A program made the position numbers and the translations under genes. From contig JAGYJM010000002.1 in NCBI GenBank assembly GCA_018402085.1, positions 3,301,501-3,365,500 on the forward strand: a stretch of DNA of 64,000 nt, given 5' to 3'. Positions 35,037 through 44,193 of this stretch are shown piece by piece. Position 1 is the stretch's first letter; each line of letters starts with the position of its first letter. Under the pieces are notes generated by a model. It was not told where the DNA came from. It did not search any database and saw nothing but the letters and a program-made list of their open reading frames with translations. The stretch is from Flavobacteriales bacterium (GTDB lineage Bacteria > Bacteroidota > Bacteroidia > Flavobacteriales_D > Sanyastnellaceae).

Positions 35037-36022
35037 TATGCTTTTGACAATTCTGATTTGAGATGTACGATCGGCACGATGGCAACAGGATCAACACCGT
35101 AATGCTCGGCAAGGAGCAGTGAAAGCCAGTCACCTTGCTGGATGAGGTCAAAGCAGCGTTCTTCGCGGGTGTGACCTATGGCGTCTACAAATTCAAGGAG
35201 GGCGCCTTTTGAACGCAACATGTCTTCTGTGATCTCCATACGCAGGCGGCTGCGTTCGTGATCGTCTTCAGAACGCAGCACGATAATGCCAAAACGACTG
35301 TCGCCGCCTTCCCAGCCTACGAGTTCGTTGTGGTTCATTTCCGGGTATACATGATGCCAGCACAAGCGTTTCGCGTTCTCATTGATCTGCTGGCGCCATC
35401 GCACGGCCACGCCTGAGTTGTTCTGAGCGGCGTAAAGAATCACGATGCGGTCAGCAAGGGTAGCCACCAGTTCTTTCGCGCGTGCGCGGTGTGCTTCCTG
35501 CCGGTCGCTAAGGAATTTACCCAGAGAGGCCAGGCGTTCAAAGCGGTCAGCAGCGATCAATCCGTAAGCGGTGAAGATGCGCAACTGCGAAATGGCTGAA
35601 AAACCGAATTGTGAACGGGGAGGGTTTCCTCCGGGAATGGTAATGCAGTCAAAGCCCTTTTGGCGTGCAAGCTCTCCTATGATACCCCCGCTGGTGATGC
35701 ATGCAACCTGCGCATTCTTTGCGATGGCGTCTTGCAGTGCGGCATAGGTTTCTTCTGTATTGCCCGAGTAACTGGAGGCGATGACAAGGGTAGAAGCATT
35801 GACAAACGCCGGCAGTGCATAGTCGTTGACTACTGCTACCGGCACCATGCACTCGTCTTGCAGCAGTTCAGCGACGATTGTACCACCGATGCCGGATCCT
35901 CCCATGCCGCAGATGACTACGTTGTTGATCGGCGCAGAAGCGCCGGATGGCTTGAAAATCAGGGCGTTTTGGTAAGCCTCTTCGATTTGCCGGGGAAGCC
36001 CCTCAATTAGCTCTCGCATCAT
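35036..36022 (-). CDS. bifunctional phosphoglucose/phosphomannose isomerase
   Basis: This 328-residue protein has two SIS (sugar isomerase) domains. The first has CGMGGSGIGG and SSYSGNTEET, the sugar-phosphate-binding loops. The C-terminal half carries EMNHNELVGWE, which fits the bifunctional PGI/PMI family. It would interconvert glucose-6-phosphate, mannose-6-phosphate and fructose-6-phosphate. The family is well represented in archaea and Bacteroidota. A TACCTTTG promoter lies 23 bases upstream. A hairpin repeat at 35931-35950 encodes SGASAP near the N-terminus, before the first SIS domain. Confidence 0.9.
   Translation of the reverse strand: MMRELIEGLPRQIEEAYQNALIFKPSGASAPINNVVICGMGGSGIGGTIVAELLQDECMVPVAVVNDYALPAFVNASTLVIASSYSGNTEETYAALQDAIAKNAQVACITSGGIIGELARQKGFDCITIPGGNPPRSQFGFSAISQLRIFTAYGLIAADRFERLASLGKFLSDRQEAHRARAKELVATLADRIVILYAAQNNSGVAVRWRQQINENAKRLCWHHVYPEMNHNELVGWEGGDSRFGIIVLRSEDDHERSRLRMEITEDMLRSKGALLEFVDAIGHTREERCFDLIQQGDWLSLLLAEHYGVDPVAIVPIVHLKSELSKA
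35931..35950 (+). repeat. hairpin-GGATGC repeat, copy 11
   Basis: GGCGC-AGAA-GCGCC-GGATGG in the isomerase gene, reverse to the coding direction, encoding SGASAP. Confidence 0.75.
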
Positions 36023-36045
36023 AGGTAGAAGACGTTAGTGCGTGG

Positions 36046-36053
36046 CAAAGGTA
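36046..36053 (-). promoter_or_regulatory. TAnnTTTG -7 promoter element
   Basis: On the minus strand this reads TACCTTTG, a perfect consensus match, 23 bases before the isomerase ATG. It probably drives the isomerase-lipB pair. Confidence 0.6.
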
Positions 36054-36091
36054 GCAACTGCCCGCTGCTATGCGAGATCAAACGCTAAGCT

Positions 36092-39000
36092 TTAACGTAA
36101 AATTGTCACACTGCCGTTGAGAATGCGTCTGCTGGCATATTCTTCAGTGGCAACTTCGAGCTGCCAGATGTACATACCATCGGGCACAAAATGGTCGCCA
36201 CCCCGGGCATTGCCCGCCCAACCCTCACCCGGATCGGTCGACTCGAAGATCATTTCACCCCAGCGATTGAAAATGCGGAAGGTATACTCAGAAATGAGGT
36301 CTCCGGAGATAACCGGACGAAAGACTTCGTTGGTGCCATCCTGGTCAGGCGTGAATGCGTTGGGCACGTAGACCACAAGGTCGGGAGCCACTTCGATTTC
36401 AAGCGTCAGACTGTCAGTGCAGCCAAAGGCGTTGGTTACGAATTGCTGGATCTCATAGACGCCCTCGCCCGGAAAGGAATGCTCAAAATCAGGTGTGTTG
36501 TAGAAAGCCCCATCACTTACAAAGTACTCCCATTGGTCAGCGCCTACTGATCGGTCATCAACGAAAGTGAATGGTGCAATGGTGGTAGGATCGTCTGGCT
36601 GAAAAACAAAGTCTGCGAAAGGTGAAGGCCAGATTTCAAGCAAGCCTTCAACAGAGGCCGTTGCGGTGCAGCCCTCATCACTGGTGACGGTTAAAGAAAT
36701 GTCATAAATACCGGCCTCATCGGCGGCGTAGGCTGTCTGCTCACCACTGCTGAAAAGCTCACCGTTCACAAACCAGTCCCACGCGATGATTTCGCCGGAG
36801 CTGATGAATGAATTGTCATTAAGATCGATTGAACCAAATTGGCAGAATGCGGTTTCGGAGGCATCAAATCCGGGTGCCGGAAGAGGGAAGACCTCAAATG
36901 AGAACCCCGTATCGGTCACACAACCAAAGTCGCTCGTCATAACAAGGTTTAATTCATAGCCGCCCGGATTGGGGTAAGTAGCATCAAAATTTTGAGTTTC
37001 GGACGCGTTTCCGAAGCTGTCAAACCACTGGTAGCTGATGATGTTGCCTTGCGGGATGCCGGAGTTGTTGGTTGCATTGAACGGACTGTCTGCGCAAACG
37101 GAACTGAGGTCGACATCGGTCTCAGGCAGGGGGTGAACCGTAACCACGGTGGTAGCTGTATCAGTGCAGCCGTCGGAGGTTGCGGTGATCAGCTCAATTT
37201 CGTAATCGCCCCACAACGGAGGGCTGTACCCGCCGGGGTTCTGTCCTGTTGCAGACGGCGCTCCATTTACAGACCAGGCCCAGAAACTTAGGGGAGCTCC
37301 CTCAGAGGTGCTTTCATCGGTCAGTGGAATGTTGGTGTTGGCGCAGACATCTTCGGTACTGAAAGCAGCCACCGGAGCGGCGAAGACCTCGAAGGTTTGA
37401 GTATTTTCGGAAATGCATCCCGCATCTGACGTGACGGTAAGGGTTGCACTGACCGTCACCGGGGCCTCAGCTGAGAAAGCGCCAGATGTGCCATCTTGCA
37501 GCAGCGTAGCATTGTCAAGCGTCCATTCGGTATTCACAATCGAGCCTTCAGCAATGACCGCGTCGCTCTGAAGCGGGAGCTCGTCTTCATCGCACAGGTC
37601 GGGTGCTTCGAAAAGAGCTTCCGGTTGTGCGTTGACTGTAAGCGGCGCAACGGCGGTGTTGGTGCAGTTGTTCTGATCAGTGAACGAATAGGTCACATCG
37701 AAAGAGCCGAAGCCACTTGTTTGAGGGTCAAACGCAGTGATCAGGCTGCCATCCCATTCGTAGGTGCCGCCTGCGGGCAGGCCGCTGTTGAGCAGCAGCG
37801 CCTGATCTGCCTCGCAAAGAGGATCCGGCGCAACAAAAGTCACAACGGGTAGGGCATTGATCGTCACAATAGAGGTATCGCTGTTAAGGCAGCCGTTGTC
37901 GTCGGTATAGTCGTAGATAATCGTATAGTTGCCGGGTTCGGTTTCGGGGTCAAAAGAAGTAGCAGGCACATCGTTTATACTGTATACCCCGGAAGGGCCT
38001 GACGGCAAGCCGGTGTTCAGTTCAACCACCCCGGCATCGGTACAGAGAGCTTCAGGAAGCTCAAGCGTCACGTCAGGCAGCGGATTCACTGTCAGGTCAA
38101 CAAATTGCTCTGAGACGCAGTCGCCGAAAGTCCCCGTGACCTGCAATTGTACGCTTTGGTCGGACCAGATGTCATAGGTCGTTTCTTCTACAAGCTGAAA
38201 GTTCTCAGGGTTGCTGAAAGTGTAGGTTTCAGCGCCATTAAAAGTAACGGTAGTGCTGTCTCCAAAACAAATAGGGTCTACCGCAGAAATATCGAAGATG
38301 AACTCTTCAACGACGATGGGCTCTTCACATTCGATAAGGAATGGGCAGCCGTTAGCGTCTTCCAGAATCAGAGAAGGGCAATAGGTGCCCGGTTCATTGT
38401 AGGTGTGGTTGGTGACCGTGTTGTTATTCGGGTCTCCAAAGCCGTCGTCAAATTCCCAGAAGTACGAAAACGACTGGTCAGCGGTGTTGTAAGCTTCAAA
38501 CTCTACTTGAAAAGGAGCGCACAGCGTGTCATCAAGAAAGGTGGTGTAAGGGCCAATGACATTGGCGAAATTGAAGATATCATTCGTTGAGGTTGTATCG
38601 TAGCATCCGAACTCATTGCAGACGACCAGTTCCACATCATAAACCCCGATGGGATAAGTGTGAAAAGGTGTCATGCCGCCACCAAACTGCCCGTCACCGA
38701 AAGACCACTGCGAGCATAGCACATTTCCGTCGGTTGTGTTCTCAAATTGAACACCGAACAGGCAATTGTTCATCTGGCTGTTGAAGTCAAATGAAGCCAC
38801 CGGGCTCAGGATTTCAATAGCGTTTTCGATGCAGAAGGTTTGCACACAGCCACCTGAGTTTTCAGCAGAAAGGCAGATGTCGTATTCACCGTTTTCTTCA
38901 TAGGTAAAGGTGGGAGCCTCCCCGTTTTGCACGTTGCCAGGACTGCCCGGCGCGCCAAAGTCCCAAGTGTAGTTCACAACGTCCCCTGTGGAGTTATTGG

Positions 39001-41737
39001 CCACCTGCACCTGGTCACCAATGCAGGTAGGGCTCACTTCAATCGAGAAGGCAGGAATGGGCGGCGGCACCAAATCAACAACGACGGTATCGGTAGAAAA
39101 GCATCCGAACTGGTCATTGGCTTGCAGTGTTGCCGCGAAGGTCGTGTCCCAGGGCATCTCAAATTCGTGCACCGGTGCCGCTTCAACGGAGGTTTCTCCG
39201 TCACTGAAGGTCCAGCTATAGCTTGTGATGAAAGGGTTGTCGGTTTCAAACTGGATCAAGACGCTGTCACAGCCCTCGAGTATGGTGGGTTGGATCTCGG
39301 CAAAGCTCAAGTCGTTGAAAACCTCAACGGCCTCTTCTTCTACGCCTGCATACGAGCAGCCATTGCTATCTGTAACCGTGAAGCTGATATCGTATATGCC
39401 ACCTTCCGTGTAAGGGATGTAGGTAGGCCACCAGTTTGCGCCCAAGCCAAAGGTTTGGGAATTGACCAACAATGGACCATTGTAAACTTCAAGCCACCAG
39501 GTGTTGCCTATTTGTTCGGAAGTGAGCGTATAACCATTGCCAAAGTCGACTTCCCAAAGTACGTATTGGTTTTGGTCAGGTGAACTGAAGAACGGTGTAA
39601 TTGGCGCACACCCGGTGGCAGAGCTGGCGTTAATGGCGACCTCTTCAGGCTCGGTCACGACCAGCTGTGTTACATCGTCTTCGCAGCCTGATTCAAAATT
39701 GAAGGCGACAAGGGTTACGGTGTAAGTGCCCGGGCTAGCGTAGGTGTGCACCGGGTCAGGCACATCGATGACCAGCGGAGAGCCGTCGCCGAAATCCCAA
39801 ACCAGTGAGTCGGCCTCAATGCATTCTTCAAAGAATTGCACGGTGCCAAGATTAGCACAATCTTGCTCGAAGTCAAGCTGGGCAATTGGGGGCGGAACGT
39901 AGATGTAATCTTCGAGTTCAAGAATAGACGAACAGGCGGCGTTGTAGACAGACAAGGTCACGTCGAAATAACCGGTGTCTTGATAGTCATGTGTGATGCA
40001 GTCGTTCGGGAAGGATGTCGTGACCCATCCTGACCCGTCGCCAAAATTCCACCCATAGGTGGTAGACTCTACAAGGTCTTCAGCGCAGAATTCAACGGGT
40101 TCACTTGCACAAACTTCTGTCGCGGCGGCTTCGAAGGCTGAGACCACGTCGGGTTGTACTTCAATGCTTTGATCCGAGATGATATTGCTTGTGCAGCCGC
40201 CGGTGGTCTCAATAAACACTTCAACGTTGTAAATACCGGGGTCGCCGTATTGAAAGATCGGATTATCTCCGGTGATGTCTGTAATACCATCGCCGTCAAA
40301 ATCCCACAGCAGGTTCGCAATTTCTTCAACCGAATCTACTTCGATATTGCTCAGCACCACATCCTCCCCGGTGCAGATAATATCCGGTCCTGAGAAAGAA
40401 ATGGTCGGACTTTGAATCACGATGTGGTCTTCTAGCTGAAGGGTGTCACTGCAACTGGAGGTGTTTACGACCAGTCCAACATCGAAAACCCCATAGTCGC
40501 CGAAGGTGTAGCTGAGGTCTTCATCTGTTCCGCTGCTGACACCATCAATGAGCCACTCGTAGCCAAGAATATTCTGTCCGGTACTAAGGTTGCCAAAGTT
40601 CACATCAACGGGTGTCGAGCAAGCAACGGTAACATCCGTTGAGAAATCAATGTTGAGCGGGGCAAGTACTTCAATTGACATGCTTCCATCACTTTCGCCT
40701 GAGCAAGTTGGTGAGTAGTCAGCGTAAAGCACCGGGTTAAAAATGCCCTGGTCATTGTATACGAAAGCAACGGTATCACCAATCGCGTCTATGGTTCCGT
40801 CGCCGTTAAAATCCCAGCTATGTGCGTTCGGCATGGGGTTGCTGGTGGCCTCGAAGATGACCGTACCGCCGGCACAGGTTACACTTTCAGACATGTTGAA
40901 TGAGGGCTCAGGAGCATCTACAATGGCGATGGTCACACAGCTGTCTACCACACAACCAATGGCATCTTCTACACTAAGGCAGACGTTGTAATCGCCCAGG
41001 GCATTGAAAGTATGTGAGATGTCAGAAGGTGCCGTGGTCGTTTGCGTGAGCCCGTCGTCAAAGTCCCAGCTTGAAATGAGGTCGTCACCGCTCGAATTGT
41101 TGGCGAAGTCGATGGTCGAGGGCAGATTGCAATCAGAAAGGGATGAGGGTTCAAAAGAAGCGACAGGGTAATCGTCTACAACGGTGATCATTTGCGGTAC
41201 CGAGATGGAACTGAAGCAGCCGTTTTCATCTTCAATGCTGAATACCGGCGTGAAAACGCCGGGATTGTCATAGCAGGCTGTAGGGTTTTGCACGGTGCTT
41301 ATGTTACCGCTGCCAAGGTCCCACGTCCATTCTACAATGTCGCCACCACTGGCTACTGACTCATCTGTGAAGGTGGCGCAGAACGGTGCACAACCGATGG
41401 TGTCGTTCACGCTAAACGCCGCTACGGGCGGTGCATTAACCACTACCATTCCGGTCACGGTCACTGTTTCGGTGCCGTTAATGGTAAGCGTCACATCGTA
41501 GGCTCCACCCATCGAGAGAATATCGATGTATTGCGACGAGGTAGATGTTTCAACGGTGTTGTCAGGGTAGGTAACTTCCCAGAAATAGGAAGCAATGGTT
41601 CCGGGACCGGGATTGGTCACAGAGATGATGATAGGGTGAGGCGCACAGCCCACGTCTTCACTTACTGCTATCTCTACCTGCGCCTGCAAGCCCGTGAAGG
41701 CCAGCAACAAGGTTGCTATGGTTATCCACTTAGTCAA
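36092..41737 (-). CDS. giant PKD-repeat T9SS type B surface protein
   Basis: This 1881-residue protein begins with a signal peptide (MTKWITIATLLLAFTGLQAQ). I count about 21 PKD/Ig-like domains of roughly 80-90 residues, each with a conserved Cys near its start and GC near its end (WDFGDGS, HTYNEPGTY, SVEDAIGC). The first 13 are PKD-like; the later ones are shorter and carry PLP-type linkers. One domain (around residues 720-820) has an unusual Trp-rich insert (NTWWLEVYNGP ... GANWWPTY). The C-terminus is a type B sorting domain (VPNAFTPDQDGTNEVF, IFNRWGEMIFES, DGMYIWQLEV). It should be a surface adhesin or matrix protein exported by T9SS. The ligand is unknown. Confidence 0.92.
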   Translation of the reverse strand: MTKWITIATLLLAFTGLQAQVEIAVSEDVGCAPHPIIISVTNPGPGTIASYFWEVTYPDNTVETSTSSQYIDILSMGGAYDVTLTINGTETVTVTGMVVVNAPPVAAFSVNDTIGCAPFCATFTDESVASGGDIVEWTWDLGSGNISTVQNPTACYDNPGVFTPVFSIEDENGCFSSISVPQMITVVDDYPVASFEPSSLSDCNLPSTIDFANNSSGDDLISSWDFDDGLTQTTTAPSDISHTFNALGDYNVCLSVEDAIGCVVDSCVTIAIVDAPEPSFNMSESVTCAGGTVIFEATSNPMPNAHSWDFNGDGTIDAIGDTVAFVYNDQGIFNPVLYADYSPTCSGESDGSMSIEVLAPLNIDFSTDVTVACSTPVDVNFGNLSTGQNILGYEWLIDGVSSGTDEDLSYTFGDYGVFDVGLVVNTSSCSDTLQLEDHIVIQSPTISFSGPDIICTGEDVVLSNIEVDSVEEIANLLWDFDGDGITDITGDNPIFQYGDPGIYNVEVFIETTGGCTSNIISDQSIEVQPDVVSAFEAAATEVCASEPVEFCAEDLVESTTYGWNFGDGSGWVTTSFPNDCITHDYQDTGYFDVTLSVYNAACSSILELEDYIYVPPPIAQLDFEQDCANLGTVQFFEECIEADSLVWDFGDGSPLVIDVPDPVHTYASPGTYTVTLVAFNFESGCEDDVTQLVVTEPEEVAINASSATGCAPITPFFSSPDQNQYVLWEVDFGNGYTLTSEQIGNTWWLEVYNGPLLVNSQTFGLGANWWPTYIPYTEGGIYDISFTVTDSNGCSYAGVEEEAVEVFNDLSFAEIQPTILEGCDSVLIQFETDNPFITSYSWTFSDGETSVEAAPVHEFEMPWDTTFAATLQANDQFGCFSTDTVVVDLVPPPIPAFSIEVSPTCIGDQVQVANNSTGDVVNYTWDFGAPGSPGNVQNGEAPTFTYEENGEYDICLSAENSGGCVQTFCIENAIEILSPVASFDFNSQMNNCLFGVQFENTTDGNVLCSQWSFGDGQFGGGMTPFHTYPIGVYDVELVVCNEFGCYDTTSTNDIFNFANVIGPYTTFLDDTLCAPFQVEFEAYNTADQSFSYFWEFDDGFGDPNNNTVTNHTYNEPGTYCPSLILEDANGCPFLIECEEPIVVEEFIFDISAVDPICFGDSTTVTFNGAETYTFSNPENFQLVEETTYDIWSDQSVQLQVTGTFGDCVSEQFVDLTVNPLPDVTLELPEALCTDAGVVELNTGLPSGPSGVYSINDVPATSFDPETEPGNYTIIYDYTDDNGCLNSDTSIVTINALPVVTFVAPDPLCEADQALLLNSGLPAGGTYEWDGSLITAFDPQTSGFGSFDVTYSFTDQNNCTNTAVAPLTVNAQPEALFEAPDLCDEDELPLQSDAVIAEGSIVNTEWTLDNATLLQDGTSGAFSAEAPVTVSATLTVTSDAGCISENTQTFEVFAAPVAAFSTEDVCANTNIPLTDESTSEGAPLSFWAWSVNGAPSATGQNPGGYSPPLWGDYEIELITATSDGCTDTATTVVTVHPLPETDVDLSSVCADSPFNATNNSGIPQGNIISYQWFDSFGNASETQNFDATYPNPGGYELNLVMTSDFGCVTDTGFSFEVFPLPAPGFDASETAFCQFGSIDLNDNSFISSGEIIAWDWFVNGELFSSGEQTAYAADEAGIYDISLTVTSDEGCTATASVEGLLEIWPSPFADFVFQPDDPTTIAPFTFVDDRSVGADQWEYFVSDGAFYNTPDFEHSFPGEGVYEIQQFVTNAFGCTDSLTLEIEVAPDLVVYVPNAFTPDQDGTNEVFRPVISGDLISEYTFRIFNRWGEMIFESTDPGEGWAGNARGGDHFVPDGMYIWQLEVATEEYASRRILNGSVTILR
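41245..41266 (+). repeat. hairpin-GGATGC repeat, probable copy
   Basis: CCGGCG-TGAAAA-CGCCGG followed by GATT in the giant PKD gene. It resembles copy 5 closely, but the protein motif here (NPGVFTPV) is natural for PKD repeats, so it is counted as probable. Confidence 0.5.
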
Positions 41738-41771
41738 GGCCCAATCTTTCCTTCTTCACAATTCCGGATGG

Positions 41772-41779
41772 CAAAAATA
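41772..41779 (-). promoter_or_regulatory. TAnnTTTG -7 promoter element
   Basis: On the minus strand this reads TATTTTTG, a perfect consensus match, about 34 bases before the ATG at 41737. It is the best promoter candidate for the giant PKD protein. Confidence 0.6.
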
Positions 41780-41916
41780 CCATCTTATCAACATAAAGAC
41801 GCTGACTACCAACATAGAGTTGCTCCAAAAACCTGTATTTCGTCGAGTTGTTCAATGATTAACGTCGATTTACCGCGAACCAATTATGTAATTTCGCACA
41901 ATTAACTGAAAAAGGT

Positions 41917-43623
41917 ATGCATATTTTGAGTGAACAGGAACGCATTCGGCGGGAAGCGCTGAATGAGATGCGCAACATGGGAATTGACCCTTACCCCGCT
42001 GCTGCTTATGACGTTTCTCATGCGATAAAGTCACTCTTACATGACTTTGAAGAAGGGGTGGAGGTGAAACTGTCAGGACGGTTGATGAGTCGCAGGATCA
42101 TGGGCAAGGCTTCTTTCGGTGAACTTCTTGACAGTAGCGGGCGCATACAGGCGTATTTCAATCGCGATGAACTCTGCATCGGTGAAGACAAAACGATGTA
42201 CAACACCGTTTTCAAAAAGCTGTTAGACATTGGCGATTTCATCGGTATCGAAGGTGCCACGTTTACGACCCAAACCGGAGAACCCTCTGTCATGGTGAAG
42301 TCTCTGACAGTGCTCGGGAAAGCCCTGCGGCCGCTTCCGGTGGTTAAAAAAGATGAAGATGGTAAGGTATATGATGCCTTTACCGACCCCGAATTGCGTT
42401 ACCGGATGCGCTACGTTGATCTGGTAGTAAACGAAGGTGTGAAAGAAACCTTCATTGCGCGCACCCGCATCATTCAGAGCATGCGGGAGTACTTCAACAA
42501 CCACGGTTATCTCGAGGTTGATACCCCCGTTCTGCAACCGATTCCCGGAGGTGCGGCAGCACGCCCGTTCGTGACACACCACAACGCTCTTGACATACCG
42601 CTTTACCTGCGGATTGCCAATGAACTCTACCTTAAGCGTCTTATCGTGGGTGGCTTTGACGGAGTGTATGAGTTCTCACGGAACTTCAGAAACGAGGGCA
42701 TGGACCGCACCCACAACCCGGAGTTCACGGTGATGGAAATCTACGTAGCCTACAAAGATTACCACTGGATGATGGCCTTCACCGAGCAGATGCTCGAGAA
42801 AATTGCACTGGATCTGCACGGCACCACAAAAGTGCCATTCGGTGACCACGAAATCAACTTCAAGGCACCGTTCAGGAGGGTCACGATGCTCGATGCGATC
42901 AAGGAGCATACGGGTTATGACATCTCTGAAATGGACGAACCCGGTATTCGCGAAGTGTGCCGGAAGCTCGAAGTCGAGGTTAACGAGACAATGGGTAAAG
43001 GAAAGCTCATCGACGAGATTTTTGGCGAAAAGTGCGAAGGCCACTTCATTCAGCCGACTTTCATTACTGATTACCCCATCGAAATGTCGCCCCTGTGCAA
43101 GCGCCATCGCGACAACCCCGAACTTACTGAGCGCTTCGAGCTCATGGTGAATGGCACCGAGATCGCCAATGCATACACCGAGTTGAACGACCCGATTGAT
43201 CAGCGCGAACGCTTCGAAGAGCAGGTTCGCCTGCAGGAACGCGGTGATGACGAGGCCATGTACATTGATCAGGATTTCCTTCGTGCGCTTGAGTTCGGTA
43301 TGCCACCGACCTCCGGGATGGGCATCGGCGTTGATCGTCTCGTGATGCTTTTGACCGGCAAGACCTCCATTCAGGAAGTGCTGCTCTTCCCGCAAATGCG
43401 GCCTGAAAAGTGGGAGACTGGGCCTGACCTGAATAGCTTCAAGGCCCTCGGGGTGCCGGAGCAGTGGCTTGAACACTTGCCCGCAGCCGGGTTCACCAGC
43501 AAAGAAGAGCTGCTCGAAGCGAAACCTACCGCCGTGCACCAAAAGCTCAACGGGTTTAGAAAAAAGAACAAGCTTGACATCCCGGCGCTGCTGCTTGAAG
43601 AGGTGCAGGCCTGGTACAACTGA
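41917..43623 (+). CDS. lysS: lysyl-tRNA synthetase, class II
   Basis: LysS charges tRNA-Lys with lysine in a two-step ATP-dependent reaction. The 568-residue protein has the N-terminal OB-fold anticodon-binding domain (KLSGRLMSRRIMGKASFGEL) and the class II core: motif 2 FSRNFRNEGMDRTHNPEFT, and motif 3 GMGIGVDRLVML. The C-terminal extension of about 75 residues past motif 3 (LEHLPAAGFTSKEELLEA ...) is longer than in E. coli LysS and contains a helix-hairpin-like segment common in Bacteroidota. The stop abuts that of the convergent lipoprotein at TGATCA. Confidence 0.97.
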   Translation: MHILSEQERIRREALNEMRNMGIDPYPAAAYDVSHAIKSLLHDFEEGVEVKLSGRLMSRRIMGKASFGELLDSSGRIQAYFNRDELCIGEDKTMYNTVFKKLLDIGDFIGIEGATFTTQTGEPSVMVKSLTVLGKALRPLPVVKKDEDGKVYDAFTDPELRYRMRYVDLVVNEGVKETFIARTRIIQSMREYFNNHGYLEVDTPVLQPIPGGAAARPFVTHHNALDIPLYLRIANELYLKRLIVGGFDGVYEFSRNFRNEGMDRTHNPEFTVMEIYVAYKDYHWMMAFTEQMLEKIALDLHGTTKVPFGDHEINFKAPFRRVTMLDAIKEHTGYDISEMDEPGIREVCRKLEVEVNETMGKGKLIDEIFGEKCEGHFIQPTFITDYPIEMSPLCKRHRDNPELTERFELMVNGTEIANAYTELNDPIDQRERFEEQVRLQERGDDEAMYIDQDFLRALEFGMPPTSGMGIGVDRLVMLLTGKTSIQEVLLFPQMRPEKWETGPDLNSFKALGVPEQWLEHLPAAGFTSKEELLEAKPTAVHQKLNGFRKKNKLDIPALLLEEVQAWYN

Positions 43624-44193
43624 TCAGGGACGAGTGAACACCACCTTTTTTGATCCGCAGGGGGCAACCCCTTCGCGGAGGTCAAACCATACCCGGGCAT
43701 AGAGATAGCGTCCGTTCGCGGAACAAGGTGTCACATGCAAGGCATGACGGATGCCCAGATCCGCGAGATCCTCTGCAAATTGCCGTATCGAGACCGCGTC
43801 TTCCGGGTACCAGAGTGAGTAGCCATGATCCGTGGGTGCAAGCGCCTGACGAAAACGAATGTAAGGGTCGTCAGAATTGACGGGCTCGCCCGAAACAACG
43901 AGCGCAGGTAAATCATCCAGGGTTTTCGGAGCGGTTTCAGACGGAGCAGGCGTGTTCGCATCCGCCGTTTTCACGGCGAAATCGCCTATCGGAAGCTTGA
44001 GTACCGCGTTTGAAGCCACGACCGAACTGTCAGCAATGGATGCCTGCACATTCACGAAGCGCACCTCATAATAGGTGTTGCCGGAGGGCGCTGTCACGAG
44101 CTGCTGCTCAACGCTATGCTCAGGTGTGCAGGCGAGGATGTTACACAGCGCGAGCGCTGTCAGCAGCGGCCACAGCAGGTTGAGGTTGAACAT
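43624..44193 (-). CDS. probable lipoprotein next to M23 peptidase
   Basis: This 189-residue protein begins with a lipoprotein signal: a hydrophobic core followed by the lipobox N-I-L-A-C (Cys22). The mature part has a linker containing a hairpin repeat (43958-43978) and a C-terminal alpha/beta segment (SIRQFAEDLADLGIRHALHV ... YARVWFDLREG). I do not recognise the domain. The start overlaps the M23 peptidase gene by 53 bases on the same strand, an unusually long overlap in different frames; both ends look genuine because the lipobox needs this start. It is probably cotranscribed with the peptidase. Confidence 0.72.
   Translation of the reverse strand: MFNLNLLWPLLTALALCNILACTPEHSVEQQLVTAPSGNTYYEVRFVNVQASIADSSVVASNAVLKLPIGDFAVKTADANTPAPSETAPKTLDDLPALVVSGEPVNSDDPYIRFRQALAPTDHGYSLWYPEDAVSIRQFAEDLADLGIRHALHVTPCSANGRYLYARVWFDLREGVAPCGSKKVVFTRP
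43958..43978 (-). repeat. hairpin-GGATGC repeat, copy 12
   Basis: On the minus strand CGCCG-TGAAAA-CGGCG-GATGC in the lipoprotein gene, encoding AVKTADA in phase 0. Confidence 0.75.

Noticed and set aside
38927-39583. Long open frame on the plus strand inside the giant PKD gene
   Set aside because: It lies entirely antisense to a well-supported gene with repeat structure and sorting domain; no signal peptide or family motif is seen in it. Several others (for instance 32186-33220 and 42676-43542) are rejected for the same reason.
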